A DNA stretch of 64,000 nt from Cronobacter dublinensis subsp. dublinensis LMG 23823 (GTDB lineage Bacteria; Pseudomonadota; Gammaproteobacteria; Enterobacterales; Enterobacteriaceae). Made by a program: the position numbers and the translations under genes. Shown here piece by piece: positions 7,977 through 16,612 of this stretch; positions within the stretch are counted from its first letter, which is position 1, and the number at the start of each line of letters is the position of its first letter. The notes beneath the pieces are model-generated. The model saw only the letters and a program-made list of their open reading frames with translations. It was not told where the DNA came from and searched no databases. Where the stretch lies: contig NZ_CP012266.1 of assembly GCF_001277235.1 (NCBI RefSeq), forward strand, positions 248,001-312,000, given 5' to 3'.

Positions 7977-9827
7977 ATGCCTAAGTACCGTTCTGCCACC
8001 ACCACGCACGGCCGCAACATGGCGGGTGCCCGCGCCTTATGGCGCGCCACGGGAATGACCGACGCCGATTTTGGCAAGCCGATTATTGCGGTTGTGAACT
8101 CGTTTACCCAGTTCGTGCCGGGCCATGTTCATCTGCGCGATCTGGGCAAACTGGTTGCGGAGCAAATTGAGGCGGCGGGCGGCGTGGCGAAAGAGTTCAA
8201 TACCATCGCGGTCGATGACGGCATCGCCATGGGACACGGCGGCATGCTTTATTCACTGCCGTCTCGCGAGCTTATTGCTGACTCCGTGGAGTACATGGTA
8301 AACGCCCACTGCGCAGACGCCATGGTCTGTATCTCTAACTGCGACAAAATCACGCCAGGGATGCTGATGGCTGCCCTGCGTCTGAACATTCCGGTGATTT
8401 TCGTCTCCGGCGGTCCGATGGAAGCCGGTAAAACCAAACTTTCCGACCAAATCATCAAGCTGGATCTGGTTGATGCGATGATCCAGGGCGCGAACCCGCA
8501 CGTCAGCGACGAGCAAAGCGATCAGGTGGAACGCTCCGCCTGCCCGACCTGCGGCTCCTGCTCTGGTATGTTCACCGCCAACTCCATGAACTGTCTGACC
8601 GAGGCGCTGGGCCTGTCCCAGCCGGGCAACGGCTCGCTGCTCGCGACTCACGCCGACCGCAAAGATCTCTTTATCAATGCGGGTAAACGCATTGTCTCGC
8701 TCACCAAACGTTATTACGAGCAGGATGATGCCAGCGCCCTGCCGCGTAACATCGCGAGCAAAGCGGCGTTTGAAAACGCCATGACGCTCGACATCGCCAT
8801 GGGCGGCTCCACCAATACCGTTCTTCATCTGCTGGCGGCGGCGCAGGAGGCGGAAATCGACTTCACGATGAGCGATATTGACCGTCTTTCCCGTAAAGTG
8901 CCGCAGCTGTGTAAAGTTGCGCCGAGTACTCAGAAATACCATATGGAAGATGTTCACCGCGCGGGCGGGGTCATCGGCATTCTCGGCGAGCTGGATCGCG
9001 CAGGTCTGCTGAACCGTGACGTCAATAACGTGCTGGGACTGACGCTGCCGCAGACGCTTGAGCAATATGACGTCATGCTCACTCAGGATAGCGCGGTGAA
9101 AGAGATGTTCCGCGCAGGCCCGGCGGGCATTCGCACTACCCAGGCGTTTTCGCAATCCTGCCGCTGGGACACGCTGGATGACGATCGACAGGAAGGCTGT
9201 ATTCGCTCGCTGGAGCACGCGTATAGCCAGGACGGCGGGCTGGCCGTGCTGTATGGCAACTTCGCAGAAAACGGCTGCATCGTGAAAACCGCCGGGGTGG
9301 ATGAAGGCAGCCTGGTCTTCCGTGGCCCTGCGAAAGTCTATGAAAGCCAGGATGACGCCGTAGAGGCGATTCTCGGCGGTAAAGTCGTCGCGGGCGATGT
9401 CGTGGTTATCCGTTACGAAGGGCCGAAGGGCGGGCCGGGGATGCAGGAAATGCTCTACCCGACCAGCTTCCTGAAATCGATGGGGCTTGGTAAAGCCTGT
9501 GCGCTCATCACCGATGGCCGCTTCTCCGGCGGTACGTCCGGGCTGTCTATCGGTCATGTCTCTCCGGAGGCTGCCAGCGGCGGCAATATCGCGCTGATTG
9601 AAGATGGCGACATGATTGCCATTGATATCCCGAATCGTGGCATCCAGCTTGAGGTCAGCGATCAGCAGCTGGCCGCGCGCCGTGAAGCGCAGGAAGCACG
9701 CGGTGCCGAGGCCTGGACTCCACGCAGCCGCGAACGCCAGGTTTCCTTCGCGCTGCGCGCTTACGCAAGCCTTGCCACCAGCGCCGATAAAGGCGCCGTG
9801 CGCGATAAATCGAAACTGGGAGGCTAA
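7977..9827 (+). CDS. ilvD: Dihydroxy-acid dehydratase
   Basis: A 616-residue Fe-S dehydratase that converts dihydroxy-isovalerate and dihydroxy-methylvalerate to the 2-oxo acids. Cluster-linked cysteines are in SNCDKITPGM and CPTCGSCSGMF. At the position where [2Fe-2S] plant/archaeal-type enzymes carry a further Cys, the text here reads AVVNSFTQF, consistent with the oxygen-sensitive [4Fe-4S] E. coli type. Length equals E. coli IlvD. ilvA begins 2 nt after its stop, so the two are coupled. Confidence 0.97.
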   Translation: MPKYRSATTTHGRNMAGARALWRATGMTDADFGKPIIAVVNSFTQFVPGHVHLRDLGKLVAEQIEAAGGVAKEFNTIAVDDGIAMGHGGMLYSLPSRELIADSVEYMVNAHCADAMVCISNCDKITPGMLMAALRLNIPVIFVSGGPMEAGKTKLSDQIIKLDLVDAMIQGANPHVSDEQSDQVERSACPTCGSCSGMFTANSMNCLTEALGLSQPGNGSLLATHADRKDLFINAGKRIVSLTKRYYEQDDASALPRNIASKAAFENAMTLDIAMGGSTNTVLHLLAAAQEAEIDFTMSDIDRLSRKVPQLCKVAPSTQKYHMEDVHRAGGVIGILGELDRAGLLNRDVNNVLGLTLPQTLEQYDVMLTQDSAVKEMFRAGPAGIRTTQAFSQSCRWDTLDDDRQEGCIRSLEHAYSQDGGLAVLYGNFAENGCIVKTAGVDEGSLVFRGPAKVYESQDDAVEAILGGKVVAGDVVVIRYEGPKGGPGMQEMLYPTSFLKSMGLGKACALITDGRFSGGTSGLSIGHVSPEAASGGNIALIEDGDMIAIDIPNRGIQLEVSDQQLAARREAQEARGAEAWTPRSRERQVSFALRAYASLATSADKGAVRDKSKLGG

Positions 9828-9829
9828 CC

Positions 9830-11374
9830 ATGGCCGAGTCGCAACCCCTTTCCGCCGCCCCCTGCGGGGCGGAATATCTGCGTGCTGTGCTGCGTTCTCC
9901 GGTCTATGAAGTGGCGCAGGTGACGCCGCTGCAGAAGATGGAGAAACTGTCGGCGCGGCTTAATAACGTGGTGCTGGTGAAGCGCGAAGACCGCCAGCCG
10001 GTGCACAGCTTTAAGCTGCGCGGCGCCTACGCGATGATGGCGAACCTGACCAGCGAGCAAAAAGCGCGTGGTGTGATCACCGCGTCTGCGGGCAATCATG
10101 CGCAGGGTGTGGCGCTCTCGTCATCCCGACTGGGCATCAAATCGCTTATTGTGATGCCGGTGACCACCGCGGATATCAAAGTGGATGCGGTGCGCGGCTT
10201 CGGCGGCGAAGTGCTGCTTCATGGCGCTAACTTCGATGAGGCGAAGGCGCAGGCGATTGCGCTTTCGCAGCAGCAAGGTTTCACATACGTACCGCCGTTT
10301 GATCATCCGGCGGTCATCGCCGGACAGGGTACGCTGGCGCTGGAGCTACTCCAGCAGGACGCGCATATCGATCGCGTGTTTGTGCCGGTCGGCGGCGGCG
10401 GGCTGGCCGCTGGCGTAGCGGTGTTGATCAAGCAGCTCATGCCGCAGATCAAAGTGATCGCCGTGGAAGCGGCCGACTCCGCCTGCCTGAAGGCGGCGCT
10501 TGAGGCCGGGCACCCGGTCGATTTGCCGCGCGTGGGGCTTTTCGCGGAAGGCGTGGCGGTGAAACGCATCGGTGATGAAACGTTCCGCGTCTGTCAGGAG
10601 TATCTCGACGACATCATCACCGTTGACAGCGACGCTATCTGTGCCGCGATGAAAGATCTTTTTGAAGACGTTCGGGCGGTGGCGGAGCCTTCCGGCGCGC
10701 TGGCGCTGGCGGGCATGAAAAAGTATGTGGCCCAGCATAATATTCGCGGCGAGCGGCTGGCGCATGTGTTGTCTGGCGCTAATGTCAATTTCCACGGTCT
10801 GCGCTATGTGTCCGAGCGCTGTGAGCTCGGCGAACAGCGCGAAGCGCTGCTGGCGGTGACTATCCCGGAAGAGAAAGGCAGCTTCCTGAAGTTCTGTCAG
10901 CTGCTGGGCGGGCGTGCGGTAACCGAGTTTAACTACCGCTTCGCGGACGCCAAAGATGCCTGCATTTTTGTCGGTGTGCGCATCAGTCGCGGGCTGGAAG
11001 AGCGACATGAAATCATCGCTCAGCTCACCAGCGACGGCTATGGCGTGGTGGATCTCTCCGATGACGAAATGGCGAAGCTGCATGTTCGCTACATGGTCGG
11101 CGGTCGTCCGTCGCGCCCTCTGCACGAGCGGCTTTACAGCTTTGAGTTTCCGGAGGCGCCAGGCGCGCTGCTGCGCTTTCTGCACACGCTCGGCACGCAC
11201 TGGAACATCTCGCTGTTTCACTACCGCAGCCACGGCACCGACTATGGCCGCGTGCTGGCGGCTTTTGAACTCGGCGAACATGAGCCGGATTTCGAAACCC
11301 GGCTTAACGAGCTGGGCTACGAGTGCCATGACGAAACCGGCAACCCGGCGTTCCGGTTTTTCCTCGCGGGTTAA
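9830..11374 (+). CDS. ilvA: Threonine deaminase, biosynthetic
   Basis: A 514-residue PLP enzyme that turns threonine into 2-oxobutyrate, the committed step to isoleucine. The catalytic domain has the Schiff-base lysine in SFKLRGAYAMM (about residue 62), SAGNHAQG, and the phosphate loop PVGGGGLAAG. Two C-terminal ACT-like regulatory modules (about residues 335-514) bind isoleucine and valine. Length equals E. coli IlvA. It is the last gene of the ilvLXGMEDA operon and its TAA overlaps the ilvY stop on the opposite strand, with no room for a separate terminator between them. Confidence 0.97.
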   Translation: MAESQPLSAAPCGAEYLRAVLRSPVYEVAQVTPLQKMEKLSARLNNVVLVKREDRQPVHSFKLRGAYAMMANLTSEQKARGVITASAGNHAQGVALSSSRLGIKSLIVMPVTTADIKVDAVRGFGGEVLLHGANFDEAKAQAIALSQQQGFTYVPPFDHPAVIAGQGTLALELLQQDAHIDRVFVPVGGGGLAAGVAVLIKQLMPQIKVIAVEAADSACLKAALEAGHPVDLPRVGLFAEGVAVKRIGDETFRVCQEYLDDIITVDSDAICAAMKDLFEDVRAVAEPSGALALAGMKKYVAQHNIRGERLAHVLSGANVNFHGLRYVSERCELGEQREALLAVTIPEEKGSFLKFCQLLGGRAVTEFNYRFADAKDACIFVGVRISRGLEERHEIIAQLTSDGYGVVDLSDDEMAKLHVRYMVGGRPSRPLHERLYSFEFPEAPGALLRFLHTLGTHWNISLFHYRSHGTDYGRVLAAFELGEHEPDFETRLNELGYECHDETGNPAFRFFLAG

Positions 11375-12264
11375 CGATAGCCCGGCAGCAGTTTCCAGAA
11401 GGCTTCCACAAGCGGCTCATGCAGCCGCTTTTTTTGTACGCAGACGCCAAGCTCGAACGGCGTTTTCTCATCGCTGCGCTCAAGGATCAGGACGCGATTG
11501 CGCACCGGCTCCGGGCTGTTTTCCAGCACCACTTCCGGGATCAGCGCCACGCCGCAGCCGAGCGCCACCATCGATACCATCGCCTCATGGCCTGCCACCG
11601 TCGCGTAAATAAACGGATTGCTGATTTTATGGCGACGGAACCACAGCTCAATGCGCCGCCGCACCGGGCCCTGATCCGGCATGATAAACGGCACCTGCGT
11701 CCAGTCGGGCTCTGGCGCGGATACCTGGGCACGGACCGGGCAGGGCAGTGCCGGGGCAATGAGCACGACGCTGAGATTTTCCAGCATTGAAAACGCGACG
11801 GCGGCGGGCAGGGCTTCGGGTTTGCCCGCGATCGCGAGATCGGCCTCGCCGGAATTGACCTTTTCCACCGCGTCAGCGGCATCGCCGGTTGTCAGCTTAA
11901 TCTCCACCGACGGGTGCTCGGCGCGAAAGCGGTCAAGGATCGGCGGTAGATGGCTGTATGCCGCCGTTACTGAACAAAACAGATGTAACTCGCCGGAGAG
12001 CGTTGGCCCCTGCTGGTCGATAGCATGGCGCAGTTGCTGATATTGCAATAGCGTCTGCTGGGCAAACTGGCGCAGCGCCTCGCCTGCCTCTGTCAGCGTC
12101 ACAGTACGGTTATCGCGAATAAACAGTGGCTGGGCCAGATCCTCTTCCAGCCGCTGGATCTGGCGCGACAGCGTGGATGGGCTCACGTGCATGGCGCGCG
12201 CGCTGCGGCCAAAATGGCGGCTTTCTGCCAGATGCAGAAACATTTTCAGATCGCGTAGATCCAC
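11371..12264 (-). CDS. ilvY: LysR-family activator of ilvC, IlvY
   Basis: A 297-residue LysR-type regulator equal in length to E. coli IlvY. The N-terminal HTH (MDLRDLKMFLHLAESRHFG... with SPSTLSRQIQRLEEDL) is followed by an effector domain. IlvY represses itself and activates ilvC when acetolactate or acetohydroxybutyrate is bound. It is divergent from ilvC and convergent with ilvA, whose stop overlaps its own by 4 nt. Confidence 0.95.
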   Translation of the reverse strand: MDLRDLKMFLHLAESRHFGRSARAMHVSPSTLSRQIQRLEEDLAQPLFIRDNRTVTLTEAGEALRQFAQQTLLQYQQLRHAIDQQGPTLSGELHLFCSVTAAYSHLPPILDRFRAEHPSVEIKLTTGDAADAVEKVNSGEADLAIAGKPEALPAAVAFSMLENLSVVLIAPALPCPVRAQVSAPEPDWTQVPFIMPDQGPVRRRIELWFRRHKISNPFIYATVAGHEAMVSMVALGCGVALIPEVVLENSPEPVRNRVLILERSDEKTPFELGVCVQKKRLHEPLVEAFWKLLPGYR

Positions 12265-12527
12265 TCAGGCGTCTCCTTGAATATGCATTGCGAAAAACGC
12301 AACGTAACGTTGTCAATATATCAATTTCCGCAACAAGATTCCTGTCATATAGTGGTCTTAACCTGTTTCAGGTCACCGGTGTGTCGGCCTTTCTCTGACC
12401 CGGCTCGCAACCCTGCGCAGCCCGGCTCGCGAAATCGTCGCCTTCCTGTAACCTGAAATCTGTACCGTCGTTTTTGACGACGCAGTTAATCGAACAATAA
12501 GACAATACAACATCACGAGGTATCACC
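12265..12527. promoter_or_regulatory. ilvY-ilvC divergent control region
   Basis: 263 bp between the divergent genes. Near ilvY there are two abutting perfect dyads: TTGCG-AAAAA-CGCAA (12288-12302) and AACGT-A-ACGTT (12301-12311), followed by TCAATATATCAA. These are likely IlvY operator parts. A weak ilvC promoter fits TTTCCG (12325-12330), 17 bp, TATAGT (12348-12353), as expected for an activator-dependent gene. The next ~170 bp up to ilvC is leader and holds a 10-bp direct repeat CCCGGCTCGC at 12399-12408 and 12421-12430, and a small CGTCG/CGACG hairpin near 12466-12482. AGGT near 12520 is the ilvC ribosome site. Confidence 0.7.
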
Positions 12528-14003
12528 ATGGCTAACTACTTCAACACTTTGAATCTGCGCCAGCAACTGGCGCAGCTGGGCAAATGCCGTTTCATGGCGC
12601 GCGATGAATTCGCCGACGGGGCAGGCTTCCTTAAAGGGAAAAAAGTAGTCATCGTGGGTTGCGGCGCGCAGGGCCTCAACCAGGGTCTGAACATGCGTGA
12701 TTCCGGGCTGGACGTCTCTTATGCCCTGCGTAAAGAAGCGATTGCCGAGAAGCGTGCCTCCTGGCGTAAGGCGACGGAAAACGGTTTTCAGGTCGGCACC
12801 TATGAAGAACTGATCCCGCAGGCAGATCTGGTGGTTAACCTGACGCCGGACAAACAGCACTCTGACGTAGTGCGCACCGTGCAGCCGCTGATGAAAGACG
12901 GCGCTGCGCTGGGTTACTCCCACGGCTTTAACATCGTGGAAGTGGGCGAGCAGATCCGTAAAGACATTACCGTCGTGATGGTGGCGCCGAAGTGCCCGGG
13001 CACTGAAGTGCGCGAGGAGTACAAACGTGGTTTCGGCGTGCCGACGCTTATCGCGGTGCATCCGGAAAACGATCCGAAAGGCGAAGGTATGGCTATCGCG
13101 AAAGCGTGGGCGGCGGCAACCGGCGGCCATCGCGCGGGCGTGCTGGAATCTTCTTTCGTCGCTGAAGTGAAATCTGACCTGATGGGCGAGCAGACTATCC
13201 TGTGCGGCATGCTGCAGGCGGGCTCTCTGCTGTGCTTCGACAAGCTGGTGGAAGACGGTACCGACCCGGCTTACGCGGAAAAACTGATCCAGTTTGGCTG
13301 GGAAACCATCACCGAAGCCCTGAAGCAGGGCGGCATTACGCTGATGATGGACCGTCTCTCTAACCCGGCGAAACTGCGCGCTTATGCGCTCTCCGAACAG
13401 CTGAAAACCATCATGGCGCCGCTGTTCCAGAAACACATGGACGACATCATCTCCGGTGAATTCTCCTCCGGCATGATGGCGGACTGGGCTAACGACGATA
13501 AAAAACTGCTGACCTGGCGCGAAGAGACCGGCAAAACCGCGTTTGAAAACGCGCCGCAGTTTGAAGGCAAAATCAGCGAGCAGGACTATTTCGACAAAGG
13601 CGTGCTGATGATCGCCATGGTGAAAGCGGGCGTTGAACTGGCGTTTGAAACCATGGTGGATGCCGGCATCATCGAAGAATCCGCCTACTACGAATCACTT
13701 CATGAGTTGCCGCTTATCGCGAACACCATCGCCCGTAAGCGCCTGTACGAAATGAACGTGGTTATTTCGGATACCGCGGAATATGGCAACTATCTGTTCG
13801 CCAATGCCGCCGTACCGCTGCTGAAAGAATTTATGACCACACTGCAGCCGGGCGATCTGGGTAAAGCGACTGAGGGCACCGCGGTAGATAACGCGCAGCT
13901 GCGTGACGTCAACGATGCGATTCGCAGCCATGAGATCGAGAAAGTCGGGCAGAAGCTGCGCGGTTATATGACCGATATGAAGCGTATCGCGGTCGCAGGC
14001 TGA
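12528..14003 (+). CDS. ilvC: Ketol-acid reductoisomerase, class II
   Basis: A 491-residue class II enzyme, the same length as E. coli IlvC and longer than class I forms by a duplicated C-terminal domain. It isomerises and reduces acetolactate or acetohydroxybutyrate with NADPH and Mg2+. The N-terminal Rossmann motif is VGCGAQGLNQGLNMRDSG (about residues 42-59); the knotted all-helical domains follow, with metal ligands in DLMGEQTILCG and the related second repeat. It is monocistronic and induced by substrate through IlvY, which is divergently encoded. Confidence 0.98.
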   Translation: MANYFNTLNLRQQLAQLGKCRFMARDEFADGAGFLKGKKVVIVGCGAQGLNQGLNMRDSGLDVSYALRKEAIAEKRASWRKATENGFQVGTYEELIPQADLVVNLTPDKQHSDVVRTVQPLMKDGAALGYSHGFNIVEVGEQIRKDITVVMVAPKCPGTEVREEYKRGFGVPTLIAVHPENDPKGEGMAIAKAWAAATGGHRAGVLESSFVAEVKSDLMGEQTILCGMLQAGSLLCFDKLVEDGTDPAYAEKLIQFGWETITEALKQGGITLMMDRLSNPAKLRAYALSEQLKTIMAPLFQKHMDDIISGEFSSGMMADWANDDKKLLTWREETGKTAFENAPQFEGKISEQDYFDKGVLMIAMVKAGVELAFETMVDAGIIEESAYYESLHELPLIANTIARKRLYEMNVVISDTAEYGNYLFANAAVPLLKEFMTTLQPGDLGKATEGTAVDNAQLRDVNDAIRSHEIEKVGQKLRGYMTDMKRIAVAG

Positions 14004-14051
14004 TTCCCCGTCGTCTTTTGACCCGCAGCGGCGTTGGCGGGTAAACCGTAG

Positions 14052-14075
14052 GGCGGGTAACGCAGCGCACCCGCC
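14052..14075. repeat. Small palindromic intergenic repeat after ilvC
   Basis: The inverted repeat GGCGGGT ... ACCCGCC lies in the text GTAGGGCGGGTAACGCAGCG at 14048-14067. This type of palindrome is common between enterobacterial genes, but only this copy is clear in the window. It precedes the terminator at 14102. Confidence 0.4.
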
Positions 14076-14101
14076 TGAACGCGACACTCGAACCCCAAAG
14101 A

Positions 14102-14130
14102 AAAAGGCCTTCTCACAGAGAAGGCCTTTT
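14102..14130. terminator. Bidirectional terminator ilvC/ppiC
   Basis: A 13-bp stem AAAAGGCCTTCTC / GAGAAGGCCTTTT with an ACA loop. A-run and T-run flanks make it work on both strands, serving convergent ilvC and ppiC. Confidence 0.93.
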
Positions 14131-14132
14131 GA

Positions 14133-14414
14133 TTAGTTACGGTACAGCACTTTGATAATGTGATAACCGAACTGCGTGTGCAGCGGGCCGGTCGGCTCCA
14201 GCACCGGGCAGGAGAACACGACTTTATCGAAAGCCGGCACCATCTGGCCCTGACGGAATTCGCCTAAATGGCCACCTTTCTTGCCCGACGGGCAAATCGA
14301 GTGCTTCTTGGCCAGCTTTTCAAAATCGCCGCCGTTTTTAATTTGCTCCAGCAGATCTAGTGCCAGTTTTTCTTCTTTAACAAGGATATGCAGTGCTGCT
14401 GCTGTTTTTGCCAT
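14133..14414 (-). CDS. ppiC: Peptidyl-prolyl isomerase C (parvulin)
   Basis: A 93-residue cytoplasmic parvulin, almost identical to E. coli PpiC (Par10). It catalyses cis-trans isomerisation of peptidyl-prolyl bonds. The whole protein is one parvulin domain (AAALHILVKEEKLALDLLEQ at the start, FGYHIIKVLYRN at the end). The start at 14414 (MAKTAAALH) matches the family; a longer in-frame extension upstream has no support. It is divergent from rep. Confidence 0.96.
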   Translation of the reverse strand: MAKTAAALHILVKEEKLALDLLEQIKNGGDFEKLAKKHSICPSGKKGGHLGEFRQGQMVPAFDKVVFSCPVLEPTGPLHTQFGYHIIKVLYRN

Positions 14415-14532
14415 GATCGTGCCTTGAGTGGGGTTGATAACGCTGGCTATACTACCACGCGTTTTTCTCCCTTCGTACTGCCGTACCTGCTGTGGGGAGC
14501 CGCCTTCTCCTCTGACTTTCACTGAGTAACTT

Positions 14533-16554
14533 ATGCGTCTGAACCCCGCCCAACAACAAGCCGTCGAATTCGTCACTGGCCCCTGCCTGGTGCTGGCGGG
14601 CGCTGGCTCCGGTAAAACCCGCGTCATCACGAATAAAATCGCGCACCTGATTCGCGGCTGCGGCTATCAGGCGCGCCATATCGCGGCGGTCACCTTTACT
14701 AACAAAGCGGCGCGTGAGATGAAAGAGCGCGTCGCCCAGACGCTCGGGCGCAAAGAGGCGCGCGGACTGATGATTTCGACTTTCCACACGCTGGGTCTTG
14801 AAATCATCAAGCGCGAATATGCGGCGCTCGGCATGAAATCCAACTTCTCACTGTTTGACGATACCGATCAGATGGCGCTGATTAAAGAGCTGACCGAAGG
14901 GCTTATCGAAAACGATAAGGTGCTGTTGCAACAGCTGATTTCGACTATTTCGAACTGGAAGAACGATCTGCTGAGCCCGCCGCAGGCGGCGGCGCGCGCT
15001 ATCGGCGAGCGCGAGCGTATCTTTGCCCACTGCTACAGCCTGTATGACGCGCATCTGAAAGCCTGCAATGTGCTCGATTTTGACGATCTGATCCTGCTGC
15101 CGACGCTGCTGTTGCAGCGTAATGAAGAGGTGCGTGAGCGCTGGCAGAACCGCATTCGCTACCTGCTGGTGGATGAATACCAGGACACCAACACCAGCCA
15201 GTATGAGCTGGTGAAGCTGCTGGTGGGCAACCGCGCGCGCTTTACGGTGGTCGGGGACGATGATCAGTCAATCTACTCCTGGCGTGGCGCGCGTCCGCAA
15301 AACCTGGTGCTGTTGAGCCAGGATTTTCCGGCGCTGCAAGTGATTAAGCTTGAGCAGAACTACCGCTCCTCCGGGCGCATTCTTAAAGCGGCTAACATTC
15401 TTATTGCCAATAACCCGCACGTCTTTGAGAAAAAGCTCTTTTCCGAGCTGGGCTATGGCACCGAGCTGAAAGTGCTCACCGCCAACCACGAAGATCACGA
15501 GGCGGAGCGCGTGACCGGTGAGCTTATCGCGCATCACTTTGTCAACAAAACCCAGTACAAGGATTACGCGATCCTGTATCGCGGTAATCATCAGTCGCGC
15601 GTTTTTGAAAAGATGCTGATGCAGAACCGCATTCCGTATCGGATTTCCGGCGGTACGTCGTTCTTCTCGCGTCCGGAAATCAAAGACTTGCTGGCCTATT
15701 TGCGCGTACTCACCAACCCGGACGACGACAGCGCGTTTTTGCGTATCGTGAATACGCCCAAGCGCGAAATCGGCCCGGCGACGCTGCAAAAGCTTGGCGA
15801 ATGGGCGACCCAGCGCAATAAAAGCCTGTTCACCGCCAGTTTTGATATGGGCCTTTCCCAGACGCTGAGCGGGCGCGGCTATGAGTCGCTGACGCGCTTC
15901 ACGCAGTGGCTGCAGGAAGTGGCGGTGCTGTCCGAGCGCGAGCCGGTGGCGGCGGTGCGCGATCTCATTCGCGGCATCGATTACGAGGCCTGGCTGTTTG
16001 AAACCTCGCCGAGCCCGAAAGCGGCGGAAATGCGCATGAAAAACGTCAATCAGCTGTTCAGTTGGATGACAGAAATGCTTGAAGGCACCGATCTTGACGA
16101 GCCTATGACGCTGACGCAGGTCGTGACGCGCTTTACGCTGCGCGACATGATGGAGCGCGGCGAAAGCGACGAAGAACTCGATCAGGTCCAGTTGATGACG
16201 TTACACGCCTCGAAGGGCCTCGAATTTCCGTATGTCTTTCTGGTCGGGATGGAAGAGGGGCTGCTGCCGCATCAGAGCAGCATCGATGAAGACAATATCG
16301 ACGAAGAGCGGCGCCTGGCCTATGTCGGCATCACGCGTGCGCAGAAAGAGCTTATCTTCACGCTCTGTAAAGAGCGCCGTCAGTATGGCGAGCTGGTGCG
16401 CCCGGAGCCGAGCCGGTTCCTGCTGGAGCTTCCGCAGGACGATTTACAGTGGGAAACCGAGCGTAAAGTGGTCACGCCGCAGGAGCGAATGCAGAAGGGC
16501 CAGGCGAACGTCGCAAATATCAAAGCGATGCTGGCGAAAGCGCGCGGCGGCTAA
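14533..16554 (+). CDS. rep: ATP-dependent DNA helicase Rep
   Basis: A 673-residue superfamily 1A 3'-5' helicase, the same length as E. coli Rep. Motif I is AGAGSGKT (about residues 22-29), motif Ia TFTNKAAREMKER, motif II VDEYQDTN, motif III DDDQSIYSWRGA, motif IV EQNYRSS, motif V TLHASKGLEFPYVF and motif VI YVGITRAQ. Rep binds DnaB and removes proteins ahead of replication forks; it is also required for phiX174 replication. The C-terminal tail (AMLAKARGG) resembles the DnaB-interacting end of the E. coli protein. It is transcribed alone, ending at the terminator 16573-16600. Confidence 0.97.
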   Translation: MRLNPAQQQAVEFVTGPCLVLAGAGSGKTRVITNKIAHLIRGCGYQARHIAAVTFTNKAAREMKERVAQTLGRKEARGLMISTFHTLGLEIIKREYAALGMKSNFSLFDDTDQMALIKELTEGLIENDKVLLQQLISTISNWKNDLLSPPQAAARAIGERERIFAHCYSLYDAHLKACNVLDFDDLILLPTLLLQRNEEVRERWQNRIRYLLVDEYQDTNTSQYELVKLLVGNRARFTVVGDDDQSIYSWRGARPQNLVLLSQDFPALQVIKLEQNYRSSGRILKAANILIANNPHVFEKKLFSELGYGTELKVLTANHEDHEAERVTGELIAHHFVNKTQYKDYAILYRGNHQSRVFEKMLMQNRIPYRISGGTSFFSRPEIKDLLAYLRVLTNPDDDSAFLRIVNTPKREIGPATLQKLGEWATQRNKSLFTASFDMGLSQTLSGRGYESLTRFTQWLQEVAVLSEREPVAAVRDLIRGIDYEAWLFETSPSPKAAEMRMKNVNQLFSWMTEMLEGTDLDEPMTLTQVVTRFTLRDMMERGESDEELDQVQLMTLHASKGLEFPYVFLVGMEEGLLPHQSSIDEDNIDEERRLAYVGITRAQKELIFTLCKERRQYGELVRPEPSRFLLELPQDDLQWETERKVVTPQERMQKGQANVANIKAMLAKARGG

Positions 16555-16572
16555 TGTCGATGTACCGATAAT

Positions 16573-16600
16573 AAAAAACCGCCTCGCAGGCGGTTTTTTT
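16573..16600 (+). terminator. rep terminator (bidirectional form)
   Basis: The stem AAAACCGCCT / AGGCGGTTTT with a CGC loop, preceded by A and followed by T runs. It can stop rep, and gppA coming from the other side. Confidence 0.92.
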
Positions 16601-16612
16601 ATGCGTTTAGCT

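Noticed and set aside
8253..9557. A 434-codon minus-strand frame opposite ilvD
   Set aside because: Shadow of ilvD; no similarity to a known family and composition typical of antisense frames.
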